A stretch of DNA of 16,515 nucleotides from DATFAS01 sp035254305 (lineage in GTDB: Bacteria > Bacillota > Bacilli > Aneurinibacillales > RAOX-1), in contig DATFAS010000102.1 of NCBI GenBank assembly GCA_035254305.1, positions 1-16,515 of the forward strand, given 5' to 3'. Positions 1 to 7,189 of the stretch are shown here, in pieces. Numbering within the stretch: the first letter of the stretch is position 1; the number at the start of each line of letters is the position of its first letter. Position numbers and translations under genes: made by a program. The notes under the pieces were generated by a model that worked only from the letters and a program-made list of their open reading frames with translations, made no database searches and was not told the origin of the DNA.

Positions 1-289
1 TCTCCATCCTTACAGAACTCCTTTAATTTCTGAGTATAGAATAAAAATGTACCTTAAGAAATAAAAGTACATATCCATATGCCCTTGCTATACCTCTTGA
101 TTTTAATGAATGGAATTTAGCATTTATTAAACGGCTGTAAACTTTATGCGAAGTTAGATGAATCGCATTGAGATATCTTTACAAAAAAAGAACCACCTAA
201 TAAGTAGTTCATTATCTGAGAAATTATAGTTTGTTCAGTAAATGTAGAATCCACCCTATATACTATCCAATCTCAATCGATATCCATAT
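1..289. other. Intergenic; possible start of an outgoing gene at the left edge
   Basis: I see no gene body here. At the extreme left an ATG on the minus strand (positions 7-5) follows an AAAGGAG-like stretch about 10 nt upstream, with a TATACT-like -10 around positions 34-39. A minus-strand gene could therefore begin here and leave the window, but only seven bases are visible. The rest is A+T-rich and non-coding apart from the hairpin terminator at 183-210. Confidence 0.3.
183..210 (-). terminator. Rho-independent terminator, minus strand
   Basis: Read on the minus strand, a 7-bp stem (GAACTAC / GTGGTTC, one G-T wobble) with a 7-nt loop is followed directly by seven T residues. It lies about 80 nt downstream of the 33-codon ORF at 290-391, so it would end transcription of that ORF or of whatever gene once stood there. 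Confidence 0.6.
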
Positions 290-391
290 TTACACGACAT
301 TTTTGATCCATACAGGCTCAGAATTCCAACGATTTGGCTCTTTCACTTGCATATTGCTCTGCACTGAAGTTACCTGATCTAAACTTCTCAT
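290..391 (-). CDS. Putative small protein of 33 residues, function unknown
   Basis: I do not recognise this peptide. It reads from an ATG at 391 to TAA at 290 and begins MRSLDQVTSVQSNMQ. What supports it is a near-ideal ribosome binding site, GGAGGG with 6 nt to the ATG, and a U-tailed terminator about 80 nt downstream. It has no membrane segment or signal peptide; it is polar with two tryptophans near the end. It lies beside decayed fragments of amt and pstS, so it could also be the intact 5' stump of a lost gene. Coding status is uncertain. Confidence 0.35.
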   Translation of the reverse strand: MRSLDQVTSVQSNMQVKEPNRWNSEPVWIKNVV

Positions 392-601
392 TAGAATCCC
401 TCCATCTATGAATCAATTATGGCCATTTCCATCTGAGCTTTATTATTACACGTAAGTATGAATTGGATATGAATTTAATGTTAAGAATGAGATAAGGTTC
501 ACATGGTCGCTTAGTTAGATTTCTCCACGATTCCTTTTCTCCACTTGTTATCAGAGATAGAAAATGAACAAAGTGAGTCACTTTCTCTTCTCCATTTTCA
601 G

Positions 602-691
602 CATCAACCCTACTGCAATGGTTCCGAAACAACCATTGAAACCATGAACTGCAGCTGCCCCCGTTGGGTTATCAATTTTTAATTTGTCTAC
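602..691 (-). pseudogene. amt: Fragment of an ammonium transporter (Amt family)
   Basis: Thirty codons between an in-frame stop (692-694) and loss of similarity near 602 read VDKLKIDNPTGAAAVHGFNG followed by CFGTIAVGLM. This matches the conserved Amt/AmtB segment with the pattern DDPxGAxxVHGxxGxxGTLAVGLF, including the second histidine of the twin-His pore (here the H in VHGF). Stops on both sides, and no other Amt motif nearby, show it is a relic and not a working gene. The reading continues in another frame towards 530 without clear similarity. The family call rests on this one strong motif. Confidence 0.65.
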
Positions 692-758
692 TCATTTTTC
701 TTCTAATTAATGAACTAGGCACCCACTTCTCATTCAAATCAGGTGCCTTTATCTTAAC
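692..758. repeat. Short inverted repeat between two gene remnants
   Basis: AGGCACC at 717-723 can pair with GGTGCCT at 742-748 across an 18-nt loop. A weak T-rich stretch follows on the plus strand. It may be a decayed terminator; its orientation is not clear. Confidence 0.3.
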
Positions 759-945
759 TTATTTAATTTTTACAGTAACAGTAGCATCACGTTCGACTTT
801 CGTACTAGAAACAGAAATGTAACCCGCTTTCGTTTCCAAGTCTTTTTGGAGTTTATCATTAAGAAAGACTTTGTAGCTTCAGTTCCAGTAGCCTCGCCTT
901 TCGTGTACATGTATATTATAAGTAAATAGGTTGTAAAGATAATTA
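759..945 (-). pseudogene. pstS: Frameshifted 3' end of a phosphate-binding protein gene (PstS-like)
   Basis: On the minus strand one frame reads YMYTKGEATGTEA down to about 878. The next frame then continues YKVFLNDKLQKDLETKAGYI and SVSSTKVERDATVTVKIK to a TAA at 759. Joined across the shift, this has the shape of the C-terminus of Bacillus PstS proteins: a YMYTKGEATG segment, a FLxY-LSDxVQ helix, then GYIPxSxMKVERDAxGxVT. The rest of the gene is missing, since ppx ends at 965 immediately before it. The family assignment is from memory of the PstS tail and should be read as probable. It fits the phosphate theme of the window. Confidence 0.5.
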
Positions 946-964
946 AAATACTTACACTCCTTTT

Positions 965-2455
965 TCACAGGAATAAAGTTAATGGATGTGCAAAGGCTTT
1001 ACTCATTTTCTTCAAACAATCTTCAATAGGTTCTTTCATCCATTGTAGTTGTCCATCCTTGAGTTTAAACACAAGTTTTTTCTTCCCTGGGTATATTGCA
1101 ATTTCTTCAACCTGTTGGTCCATATTACGATCGAGTTGTCTAGCTAGTAAAAGGAGCGTTCCTAACTGAAGAACCATCAGCTCATCTTCCTTCGTTATTA
1201 GGGCACGGTGAATAGAAGCAAATTTATTTAGTTGTCGATTATTTTTATAGGAGGCAATGAGCCCAATCAATATTCTTTCCCTATGGGTTACACCGAGCAA
1301 CAATACATTTTCAATTAAATAGAACGTATGCTTTGTTGAATCGTTTACATTAATCGCTCTTCCAATATCATGTAGAAGTGCAGCTGTTTTTAGAATGGTT
1401 CGATTGTCTTCACTCCAGGAATGGCATCCCGAGATTTTCAACCGGTCAAACAGCATTACAGCCAATTTGGCTACATGTTCGGTGTGCTTAATATGTACTT
1501 GGTACCGTTTCATAAATTGAGATGTGGAAAAAGCAAGGATATCAGATAAGATTCCATTTTCTTGTTCAAAAATCTTCTCAAATAAAAATCCATCCCGTAT
1601 TCCTTTATTGCTTGTTATAAATAAAGAGCTCTGTACAGTATCTATCACACTTAGAAAAACGACTAACCCTACTGGGAATATATCGATTCGATCTTTGGAC
1701 AGACCACTGATCCCTTTTCTCTCTTGTAAGGGTGTCTGCTTAATCTCTTGCAACGTTTTCTCCACATCTTCTGATTTCATTACATAATTATGAAGACTTG
1801 GAAAAGAGTAATTTATTTTCCTCTGGTGAACACGAGCGAGATTCCTAGCCGTACCGCCCATCACAATAACGGGGCATTTTAGGCCAATTAACCATTTTTG
1901 AGACTTCAGTTGCTCTCCTACAAATTCTTTTATTTGATCCAAGTCTTCTTCAAATGTTTGAAAGAGTGTTACCGCCCCAAAAGAGAAACTATGGCTATGA
2001 ACGAGGGAACGTTCCTTAAAATAAGTAATTTCTGTTGAACCTCCCCCAATGTCTACCGTTATAGCTTCACGATACGCCAATGTATTGACTACGGCCAAAT
2101 ATCCGTAATAAGCTTCTTCTTCTCCATTTAATACACGAAAATCAATACCTGTCTCCTCATTTATAAGTTGAATAAGTGATTCTTTATTAGTTGCTGATCT
2201 AATGGCAGCAGTAGCAATTCCATAGATTTTTTTAACTCCTCTTGTCTTACAGAACCGTGAATACCGTTTTAAGCATTCAATCAGGGCATTTTTTCCCTGA
2301 GAGTCGATATCTCCTCTTTCATTAATGTGGGCACTTAAACGAAGAACTGATTTTACATTATCTATCTCTTGGATGATTCCTGTCTCAACTTCCCGGTATA
2401 AAACGAGACGAACAGAATTTGAACCCAGATCAATAATTCCAAATTGTTGATCCAT
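965..2455 (-). CDS. ppx: Exopolyphosphatase, Ppx/GppA family with C-terminal HD domain
   Basis: This enzyme removes terminal phosphates from polyphosphate; relatives also hydrolyse pppGpp. It is 496 residues and cytoplasmic. The N-terminal actin-like Ppx/GppA domain shows DLGSNSVRL (9-17, phosphate loop 1), the catalytic-glutamate region GEEEAYYGYL (111-120), DIGGGSTEI (135-143, loop 2), FSFGAVTL (157-164) and MGGTARNLA (199-207). A C-terminal HD-like domain carries HxxHV (near 324-328) and LLHDIG (360-365). I chose the ATG at 2455 because the conserved MDQQFGIIDLGSNS starts there and an AGGAAAGGA-type binding site precedes it. An upstream in-frame ATG at 2587 would add 44 residues unlike the family, from a GC-richer island. 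It presumably works against the PPK1 encoded at 7845-9953. In many bacteria ppx adjoins ppk; here the ABC importer lies between them. Confidence 0.93.
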   Translation of the reverse strand: MDQQFGIIDLGSNSVRLVLYREVETGIIQEIDNVKSVLRLSAHINERGDIDSQGKNALIECLKRYSRFCKTRGVKKIYGIATAAIRSATNKESLIQLINEETGIDFRVLNGEEEAYYGYLAVVNTLAYREAITVDIGGGSTEITYFKERSLVHSHSFSFGAVTLFQTFEEDLDQIKEFVGEQLKSQKWLIGLKCPVIVMGGTARNLARVHQRKINYSFPSLHNYVMKSEDVEKTLQEIKQTPLQERKGISGLSKDRIDIFPVGLVVFLSVIDTVQSSLFITSNKGIRDGFLFEKIFEQENGILSDILAFSTSQFMKRYQVHIKHTEHVAKLAVMLFDRLKISGCHSWSEDNRTILKTAALLHDIGRAINVNDSTKHTFYLIENVLLLGVTHRERILIGLIASYKNNRQLNKFASIHRALITKEDELMVLQLGTLLLLARQLDRNMDQQVEEIAIYPGKKKLVFKLKDGQLQWMKEPIEDCLKKMSKAFAHPLTLFL

Positions 2456-2481
2456 TCCTTTTCCTTTCCTACCTACCCTAG

Positions 2482-2664
2482 AATAAATCCCAAAAGAAAA
2501 CCAGGCCCCTTCCAGGAACAATGATTGCAACTGGTTTATGGGGATTCGATGTAGCACAGTTGCAGGATGTCGCTGGCGCCAAGCCATTTGGCGATGGTGG
2601 CAGCCTAGTTGCCCTTGTGCGGAAACATGAAAGCAGTTATTTATCCTTTCCTAACCACCCATAA
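2482..2664 (+). other. GC-richer island with an open frame on the plus strand, unidentified
   Basis: About 130 bp (roughly 2500-2635) are visibly richer in G+C than the flanks. They are open in a plus-strand frame from 2482 to the TAA at 2662-2664, with an internal ATG at 2521. The peptide includes MIATGLWGFDVAQLQDVAGA then KPFGDGGSLVALVRKHESS, which looks protein-like. The opposite strand is open too, as a false extension of ppx. A hairpin (CGCCAA at 2576-2581 with TTGGCG at 2588-2593) lies inside. I do not recognise the sequence. It may be a relic of a transferred gene, a small repeat element or the structured leader of ppx. Confidence 0.3.
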
Positions 2665-2674
2665 AGTCTTATCA

Positions 2675-2815
2675 TCATCTTTTCCAAATAGGATCAGGAT
2701 TAGTAACATCACAAATTTTTATTACATTCTCTGTCTCTCCCCTAATTTCCTCAATTAGCTCTTTGATTTGTTTAACGAAAAATAAACACTTATTTAACTG
2801 CTGCTTAATGTTTTC
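2675..2815 (-). pseudogene. Possible 3' remnant of an unknown gene
   Basis: A minus-strand frame is open for about 46 codons, ending at TGA 2675-2677, with a TAG just upstream and no start codon. It reads like an amphipathic helical tail, for example KQIKELIEEIRGETENVIKI followed by CDVTNPDPIWKR. It overlaps the promoter region of the YppF-like gene. I do not recognise it, and chance in A+T-rich DNA is possible. Confidence 0.2.
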
Positions 2816-2822
2816 CTATTAT
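2794..2822 (+). promoter_or_regulatory. Sigma-A type promoter for the YppF-like gene
   Basis: A -35-like TTAACT (2794-2799) and a -10 TATTAT (2817-2822) are separated by exactly 17 bp. Transcription would start near 2829, about 20 nt before the ATG at 2850. This also argues against the longer in-frame start at 2763, which lies upstream of the promoter. Confidence 0.5.
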
Positions 2823-2849
2823 TATCAATTATGGATCAACTTTAAACAG

Positions 2850-3023
2850 ATGGAGTTGAGGAACCTGGAAGAATTAATTAAACAATTTATTTTCACTCGA
2901 TTTACACCGCCTAAACATGTAAAAGAATTATTGGAATTCCTCGAGGAAAATTATCAACAAGGAAAGATTTCACTGTATGAGTATGGCAAATTAATGGATT
3001 TGCTTCAGGATTATGGAGTTTAA
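2850..3023 (+). CDS. YppF-like small protein
   Basis: This is a 57-residue, highly charged, helical protein with no membrane segment. It contains NLEELIKQFIFTRFTPPKHV and KELLEFLEENYQQGKISLYE, then YGKLMDLLQDYG. The layout of a helix, a basic turn, ELLxFxxxxYxxGxISxxEY and a closing helix matches the YppF family of Bacillus, which has about 60 residues and unknown function. I place the start at 2850 because the longer in-frame extension from 2763 is low-complexity, lies across the promoter and is not family-like. The Shine-Dalgarno sequence is weak. It is a single-gene unit with its own promoter and terminator, convergent with the ABC transporter operon. Confidence 0.65.
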   Translation: MELRNLEELIKQFIFTRFTPPKHVKELLEFLEENYQQGKISLYEYGKLMDLLQDYGV

Positions 3024-3062
3024 TTTATGGGGTTTCTAACATAAAAACGACAGTTGATTTAG

Positions 3063-3097
3063 CTGATCCAAATGATTAGATTTGGATCAGTTTTTTT
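3063..3097 (+). terminator. Rho-independent terminator after the YppF-like gene
   Basis: There is a perfect 11-bp stem, CTGATCCAAAT (3063-3073) with ATTTGGATCAG (3080-3090), around a 6-nt loop. Seven T residues follow. It sits 40 nt after the stop codon of the YppF-like gene. The core GATCCAAA/TTTGGATC reappears in the hairpin at 7645-7668. Confidence 0.9.
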
Positions 3098-3219
3098 ATA
3101 GACTGACTTTTCTCTGATTACTAAATTTTAAAAAGGTATTTTTAACGTTCAGTTAAATTAGGATTAAGTTTTTATGAAGATATTAAAATGATTTAGTTTA
3201 TGTACCTCCAGTATGTTTT

Positions 3220-4254
3220 TTATAAAGACAACGTATGACTTTTATGTTTGATGAATACTTCTTCTCCTATATGATAATCTTGAAAAATGTTCGAATGGAC
3301 TTCCCATCTTTCTTCATGAACTTGCACGGTATAATGAATTTCTTTCCCTTGATATTGAGAGTTCACAATCTCCCCCTTAATTCCTGGGCCAATCCGATGA
3401 AGAAACAATTGTTCTGGCCTTAAAGGAAATAGCCCTTTTTTCCGGAAAACATCACTAGTTTCTGAATCTGTCCAGAATACACCCTCTTCAGCATATCTAG
3501 GTATAAACTTCTCCTGATTCCATTCGCCAGGAATGAGATTCGCTTTCCCTACAAATTTTGCCACAAATTCTGTTTTGGGCTGGTTGTATATTTCTCTTGG
3601 TGTCCCCACTTGTTCGACCTTTCCATCCCTCATGATCACCATACGGTCTGACATCGCTAACGCTTCTCCTTGGTCATGAGTTACGTAGATAATAGTTGCT
3701 TTTGTATATCGATGCAATTGCTGAATCTCACGACGCATCTCCAGTCGCAGTTCTGCATCCAGATTGCTTAGAGGTTCATCCATTAAAAGAATATCTGGAC
3801 TTGCGGCAATCGCCCGGGCAAAGGAGACTCGCTGCTTTTGCCCTCCCGACAGCTCACTTGGAAACCTTTTTGCTAAAGCAGATAGCCCAACTGCTTTCAG
3901 TACACTCTCTATTCTACTTGTATCCGTCCTCTTCTTCCCATATCGTAAGGGAAATTCCACATGCTCTCGTACAGTCATATGAGGCCACAGTGCAAAGGAT
4001 TGGAAAACCATACCTACATTTCGTTTTTCCGCTGGAGCCCAAGTAAGCGAGCTAGCCACCCGTTCATTTCCAAAATAAATTTCACCATCACTGGGATTCT
4101 CAAAACCAGCGAGCAACCGCAACAATGTAGTTTTGCCACAACCTGAAGGTCCCAAAATCGCTATAAACTCACCACTCTGCACGGACAAATCAATGGATTG
4201 CAGTACCGGTTGATCCCCAAAGCGCTTGTTGATGTCTTTCAGTAAAATATTCAT
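3220..4254 (-). CDS. ABC importer ATP-binding protein (Fe3+/2-aminoethylphosphonate type)
   Basis: This is the cytoplasmic ATPase that powers the importer encoded just upstream. It is 344 residues and complete: Walker A GPSGCGKTT (35-43), Q-loop glutamine in VFQSFALWPH (Gln85), signature LSGGQKQRV (135-143), Walker B LLMDEP (156-161), D-loop SNLD, and switch histidine in VTHDQGEA (His193). A C-terminal TOBE-like region from about 240 fits the MalK/PotA/FbpC class. Its ATG overlaps the permease stop by 4 nt (ATGA), so the two are translationally coupled. A binding site resembling AAGGAA lies inside the permease gene. It is the last gene of the operon behind the PHO boxes. The substrate cannot be read from this subunit; FbpC-type iron and PhnT-type aminoethylphosphonate ATPases look alike. 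Confidence 0.92.
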   Translation of the reverse strand: MNILLKDINKRFGDQPVLQSIDLSVQSGEFIAILGPSGCGKTTLLRLLAGFENPSDGEIYFGNERVASSLTWAPAEKRNVGMVFQSFALWPHMTVREHVEFPLRYGKKRTDTSRIESVLKAVGLSALAKRFPSELSGGQKQRVSFARAIAASPDILLMDEPLSNLDAELRLEMRREIQQLHRYTKATIIYVTHDQGEALAMSDRMVIMRDGKVEQVGTPREIYNQPKTEFVAKFVGKANLIPGEWNQEKFIPRYAEEGVFWTDSETSDVFRKKGLFPLRPEQLFLHRIGPGIKGEIVNSQYQGKEIHYTVQVHEERWEVHSNIFQDYHIGEEVFIKHKSHTLSL

Positions 4255-6002
4255 CTTTTATGTTCCTTTCGTTTCCTTACATTAAAGGAAAAGTAGCAAA
4301 TCGCTGATATGACCATAACAAAGACGATCAAGTTAGATAGGGCAGTAGAATACTTAGTGGAACCGGCTTGCTCAAAGTTAAAAATAACCACCCCGATCGT
4401 CTCCGTTCCACTTGACCAAAGGATAGAAGAGACGGTCAGTTCCGTTAAGGCGGTAAGGAACACGAGCAGTACACCGTTCAAGATGCCAGGTAGCATGAGC
4501 GGAATCAGGACTTTTTTCCATTTATAAAATCGACTCGCTCCACTAATATGAGCCGCCTCTTCCACGTATTGGTCTACCTGCATCATTGCCGTCATACTTC
4601 CTCTCACCTGTAGGATCAAAAAACGACCGATATAGGCCAGCAAAAGAATTGTCATACTCCCATAAATGCCAGGGTTCCAACCGGGTATCGGCTCCATCCA
4701 AGCTAAAATCATCGCAAGAGCAAAGACTACTCCCGGGATCGCATATGGCAGACCGACTATCATTTCAACTCCACGAATAACTAAGTTTGGCTTTCGTACG
4801 CGCAAATAGGCAATCCCTGTTCCAATAACAAGGCAAATCATAACACTAGCTCCAGCCAACACGAAGCTATTGAGAATCGCATGCTGCACCTTTGTGTTTT
4901 CAAAAAGGATAAATTCATAGTTGGCCAATGTGAGGTTTTCGAATCGAATCGGAACACCATAGGCACGAAGAAAAGATTGAAATCCCATTGTGAGCAAAGG
5001 AATGAAGCTAAGAATTAAAAGAACGATCCACACCACAATTTCTACAGCAAGCTTAAAGTTACTGAAATAAAACCTAGGTTCATAGTCTTCACGCACAGAT
5101 TCAATTGGCTTAAATCTGCGTAACCAGAGCCATTGGATCCATGTTGCCACCAACGAAAAAACCCCTAAAACACCTGAAAGTGCTGCAGCCCGAGCAATTG
5201 ACTCTGGTCCAAATCCCGTCATTTGTTCGTAAATAGAGGTACTGAGTACCGAGATATGAGCAGGAATCCCCAGAAATGCAGGAATCCCAAAGTTATCTAA
5301 ACTAGCTAAAAAGGCCATCAGTCCCCCACTCACAATTCCTGGAACTGAAAGAGGCAGGGTGACTAAGAAAAATGTTTTCCATCTCCCCACCCCAGAAATA
5401 CGGCTAGCCCACTCGAGTTCGCGAGGAATTCTTCGAAACCCGCTTAAGCTTAGGAGGTACACAAGGGGATAATGATGTATCCCCAACATAAAAATCATGC
5501 CATCATAACTGTACAGATTCCAAGGCTTAACCACTTCCCCCGTTAGAAAAGATAGCATCCGTGCCATCAGACCATCCGCAGCCAAGAACTGCGTCCAAGA
5601 AAGAGTCATGACATAAGAAGGAATTACAAACGATATCAGAATCATTGCATGCATCAGCTTTTTTCCTCGGATATTGGCGTAGGCCACTAACCAGGCCGTA
5701 AGTACCCCCAATACAATTGCCAGCAGCGTTGAGCTTATCGAAAGGAAGAGCGTGTTGCCAATCGTGGTCCATGTTCTCCCTTCACGAAATAGAATCGCAT
5801 AGTTTTCCAAAGAAATGCCAGTATGAGATACAAAACTTAATACAATCAATTTTATAATCGGAAGCCCGAAAAATACCAAAACTAACAACAAACCGATTCC
5901 TGTTGTCATTCTTGTAAACATCCTCGAAAATAAAGGAGGGACAGACGGATTCGCCTGCCCGTGGTACCCCTGAGTTTCTATTTGAATTCTTTCCCCCATC
6001 AT
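4251..6002 (-). CDS. ABC importer permease, two domains fused (FbpB/PhnU type)
   Basis: This is a membrane channel of 583 residues with about 12 membrane segments, made of two BPD-type permease domains in tandem. Each half has its own EAA coupling motif for the ATPase: EWASRISGVGRWKTFFLVTL with the following LSVPG (about 196-222), and EEAAHISGASRFYKWKKVLI with LMLPG (about 481-506). Such fused double permeases are usual in the Fe3+, thiamine and 2-aminoethylphosphonate importer groups. I place the start at 6002 (ATG, followed by a second ATG) because AAAGGAG lies 8-9 nt upstream. An upstream ATG at 6059 would overlap the lipoprotein gene by 44 nt and has no binding site. The gap to the preceding stop codon is only 13 nt, and it overlaps the ATPase gene by 4 nt. 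Confidence 0.92.
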   Translation of the reverse strand: MMGERIQIETQGYHGQANPSVPPLFSRMFTRMTTGIGLLLVLVFFGLPIIKLIVLSFVSHTGISLENYAILFREGRTWTTIGNTLFLSISSTLLAIVLGVLTAWLVAYANIRGKKLMHAMILISFVIPSYVMTLSWTQFLAADGLMARMLSFLTGEVVKPWNLYSYDGMIFMLGIHHYPLVYLLSLSGFRRIPRELEWASRISGVGRWKTFFLVTLPLSVPGIVSGGLMAFLASLDNFGIPAFLGIPAHISVLSTSIYEQMTGFGPESIARAAALSGVLGVFSLVATWIQWLWLRRFKPIESVREDYEPRFYFSNFKLAVEIVVWIVLLILSFIPLLTMGFQSFLRAYGVPIRFENLTLANYEFILFENTKVQHAILNSFVLAGASVMICLVIGTGIAYLRVRKPNLVIRGVEMIVGLPYAIPGVVFALAMILAWMEPIPGWNPGIYGSMTILLLAYIGRFLILQVRGSMTAMMQVDQYVEEAAHISGASRFYKWKKVLIPLMLPGILNGVLLVFLTALTELTVSSILWSSGTETIGVVIFNFEQAGSTKYSTALSNLIVFVMVISAICYFSFNVRKRKEHKR

Positions 6003-6015
6003 CGGGATCTCTCCT

Positions 6016-7050
6016 TTAGCTGCCAAATACGTTACTAAATTCCCTCTTATCTTCTTCACGTGACTTATAAAGATCCTCTATCTTCCCATCCATCAGCCTA
6101 ATCTGATCAATAGGCTTTAGTCCGGCAGGTGGAGCAACTCCCTTGCGGATGGGTGTATAACCAATCTTTGCTGCTACCTTTTGCCCTTCTTCAGAGAGTA
6201 CAAAATCAACGAAGGCTTCAGCTGCAGCCTCATTTTTTGCATCCTTCATGATCCCAATTGGCTCCGTGATAACAGGAACTCCTTCTGTTGGATAAACGAG
6301 ATCCACTGGAGAACCTTCCGCTTTAGCTCGGCTGGCCATAAAATCAACTATCATCCCATATGGTTTTTCTCCGGAAGCAACGGATTTAAGCACTGCACCA
6401 TTGCCCTTAGTGACCATCATGTCATTGGCCTTCAAGCCTTTTATATAATCCCACCCAAAGTCCTTGAAGTGAGAGAACACGCCAACATTGTAAGCAGCGG
6501 CCCCTGAATAAAGTGGGCTTGGCATAATGCTTTGTCCCTTGGTGTACTGATCCTCCAGAACTTTCCACGATGTAGGCAAACTCTTTACCTTCTGGGTATT
6601 AATAGCTAATATAGTCGCCATCACCTTTGTCCCAGTGTACATTCCATCAGGATCAACAAACGCTCCAGGAATTTGTGACTCTTCAGGAGACTTGTACGAT
6701 TGTAATAGATTTTGTTTCTTCAACCCTTCGAATGTCACAGAATCAGCAACAAGAAGAACATCTGCCTGCACTTTACCCGCTTGTTTTTCCGTTTGAATTT
6801 TGCTTACCACTTCTTCTGTTCCTGAACGGAATGTATCCACTTGAACATCAGGATATTTATTATTAAAAGCCTTTATCAACTTAGCTGCATCCTCATCAGG
6901 CTGAGAGGTATAGAAAGATAGCTTTCCTGAAACCTGCTGCTTCTTCTCTTCCCCACCAGCATTTGTAGTTGTTGCCTGATTTTGTCCTCCACAGCCGGAT
7001 AACAGCATCATGGTTGTTAATCCAAGTATGGCCCATTTGCTTTTCTTCAT
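6016..7050 (-). CDS. ABC importer substrate-binding lipoprotein (Fe3+/aminoethylphosphonate family)
   Basis: This is the extracellular receptor of the importer, 344 residues. The N-terminus is a lipoprotein signal (MKKSKWAIL, hydrophobic stretch, lipobox LLSGC with Cys20). The mature part begins KLSFYTSQPDEDAAKLIKAF (43-62) and has ADVLLVADS (96-104), SPLYSGAAAYN (178-188), FVDFVLSEEGQKVA (280-293) and GYTPIRKGV (297-305). This is the order seen in the FbpA/AfuA/PhnS class. The adjacent tyrosine pair that binds ferric iron in FbpA is not evident. The start is ATG 7050, with GGGGGAG 8 nt upstream; a GTG at 7059 in the same frame overlaps that site. A row of PHO boxes lies upstream, so phosphonate or another phosphorus compound is a better guess than iron. 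No phosphonate-degrading gene is present in the window. Confidence 0.88.
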   Translation of the reverse strand: MKKSKWAILGLTTMMLLSGCGGQNQATTTNAGGEEKKQQVSGKLSFYTSQPDEDAAKLIKAFNNKYPDVQVDTFRSGTEEVVSKIQTEKQAGKVQADVLLVADSVTFEGLKKQNLLQSYKSPEESQIPGAFVDPDGMYTGTKVMATILAINTQKVKSLPTSWKVLEDQYTKGQSIMPSPLYSGAAAYNVGVFSHFKDFGWDYIKGLKANDMMVTKGNGAVLKSVASGEKPYGMIVDFMASRAKAEGSPVDLVYPTEGVPVITEPIGIMKDAKNEAAAEAFVDFVLSEEGQKVAAKIGYTPIRKGVAPPAGLKPIDQIRLMDGKIEDLYKSREEDKREFSNVFGS

Positions 7051-7104
7051 ATTTTTCACTCCCCCTGAATCAAATTATCTATGTATTAACGTTTTCCAAA
7101 TTTT

Positions 7105-7169
7105 ATTCTATAGAATCGAAGTTAAGTTAGTTTAAAGCAAATGTAAAAGTTGGTTTAAAAGAATGTAAA
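7105..7169 (-). promoter_or_regulatory. PHO boxes (PhoP binding region) and promoter of the ABC importer operon
   Basis: On the minus strand five hexamers recur with an exact 11-bp period: TTTACA (7169-7164), TTAAAC (7158-7153), TTTACA (7147-7142), TTTAAA (7136-7131) and TTAACT (7125-7120). The Bacillus PhoP consensus is TT(A/C/T)A(C/T)A every 11 bp. Two copies are perfect and two match 5 of 6. Nine bases after the last copy comes a -10-like TAGAAT (7110-7105). This is the spacing seen in PhoP-activated Bacillus promoters, where PHO boxes take the place of the -35. The lipoprotein start codon is about 55 nt further on. I infer induction by phosphate starvation through PhoPR. Confidence 0.8.
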
Positions 7170-7189
7170 TCGCTTCAAATTATCATTAT

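Noticed and set aside
417..632. 71-codon minus-strand ORF
   Set aside because: Its composition is not protein-like beyond its first third; it overlaps the amt relic in another frame and has no binding site.
2456..2587. 44-residue N-terminal extension of Ppx from an ATG at 2587
   Set aside because: Family-like sequence begins exactly at MDQQFGIID (2455), which has its own binding site; the extension is encoded by the GC-rich island.
2568..2640. Possible riboswitch (M-box, fluoride or cobalamin type) upstream of ppx
   Set aside because: Some short words such as GCCAAATGGC and GGCGATGG are suggestive, but the conserved cores of those classes are not present.
6003..6059. Upstream ATG at 6059 as start of the double permease
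   Set aside because: It overlaps the lipoprotein gene by 44 nt and lacks a ribosome binding site; AAAGGAG correctly placed for the ATG at 6002 decides the start.
6016..7050. Calling the lipoprotein a ferric-iron-binding FbpA
   Set aside because: The adjacent Tyr-Tyr iron ligands are not visible, and the promoter carries PHO boxes and no obvious Fur box.
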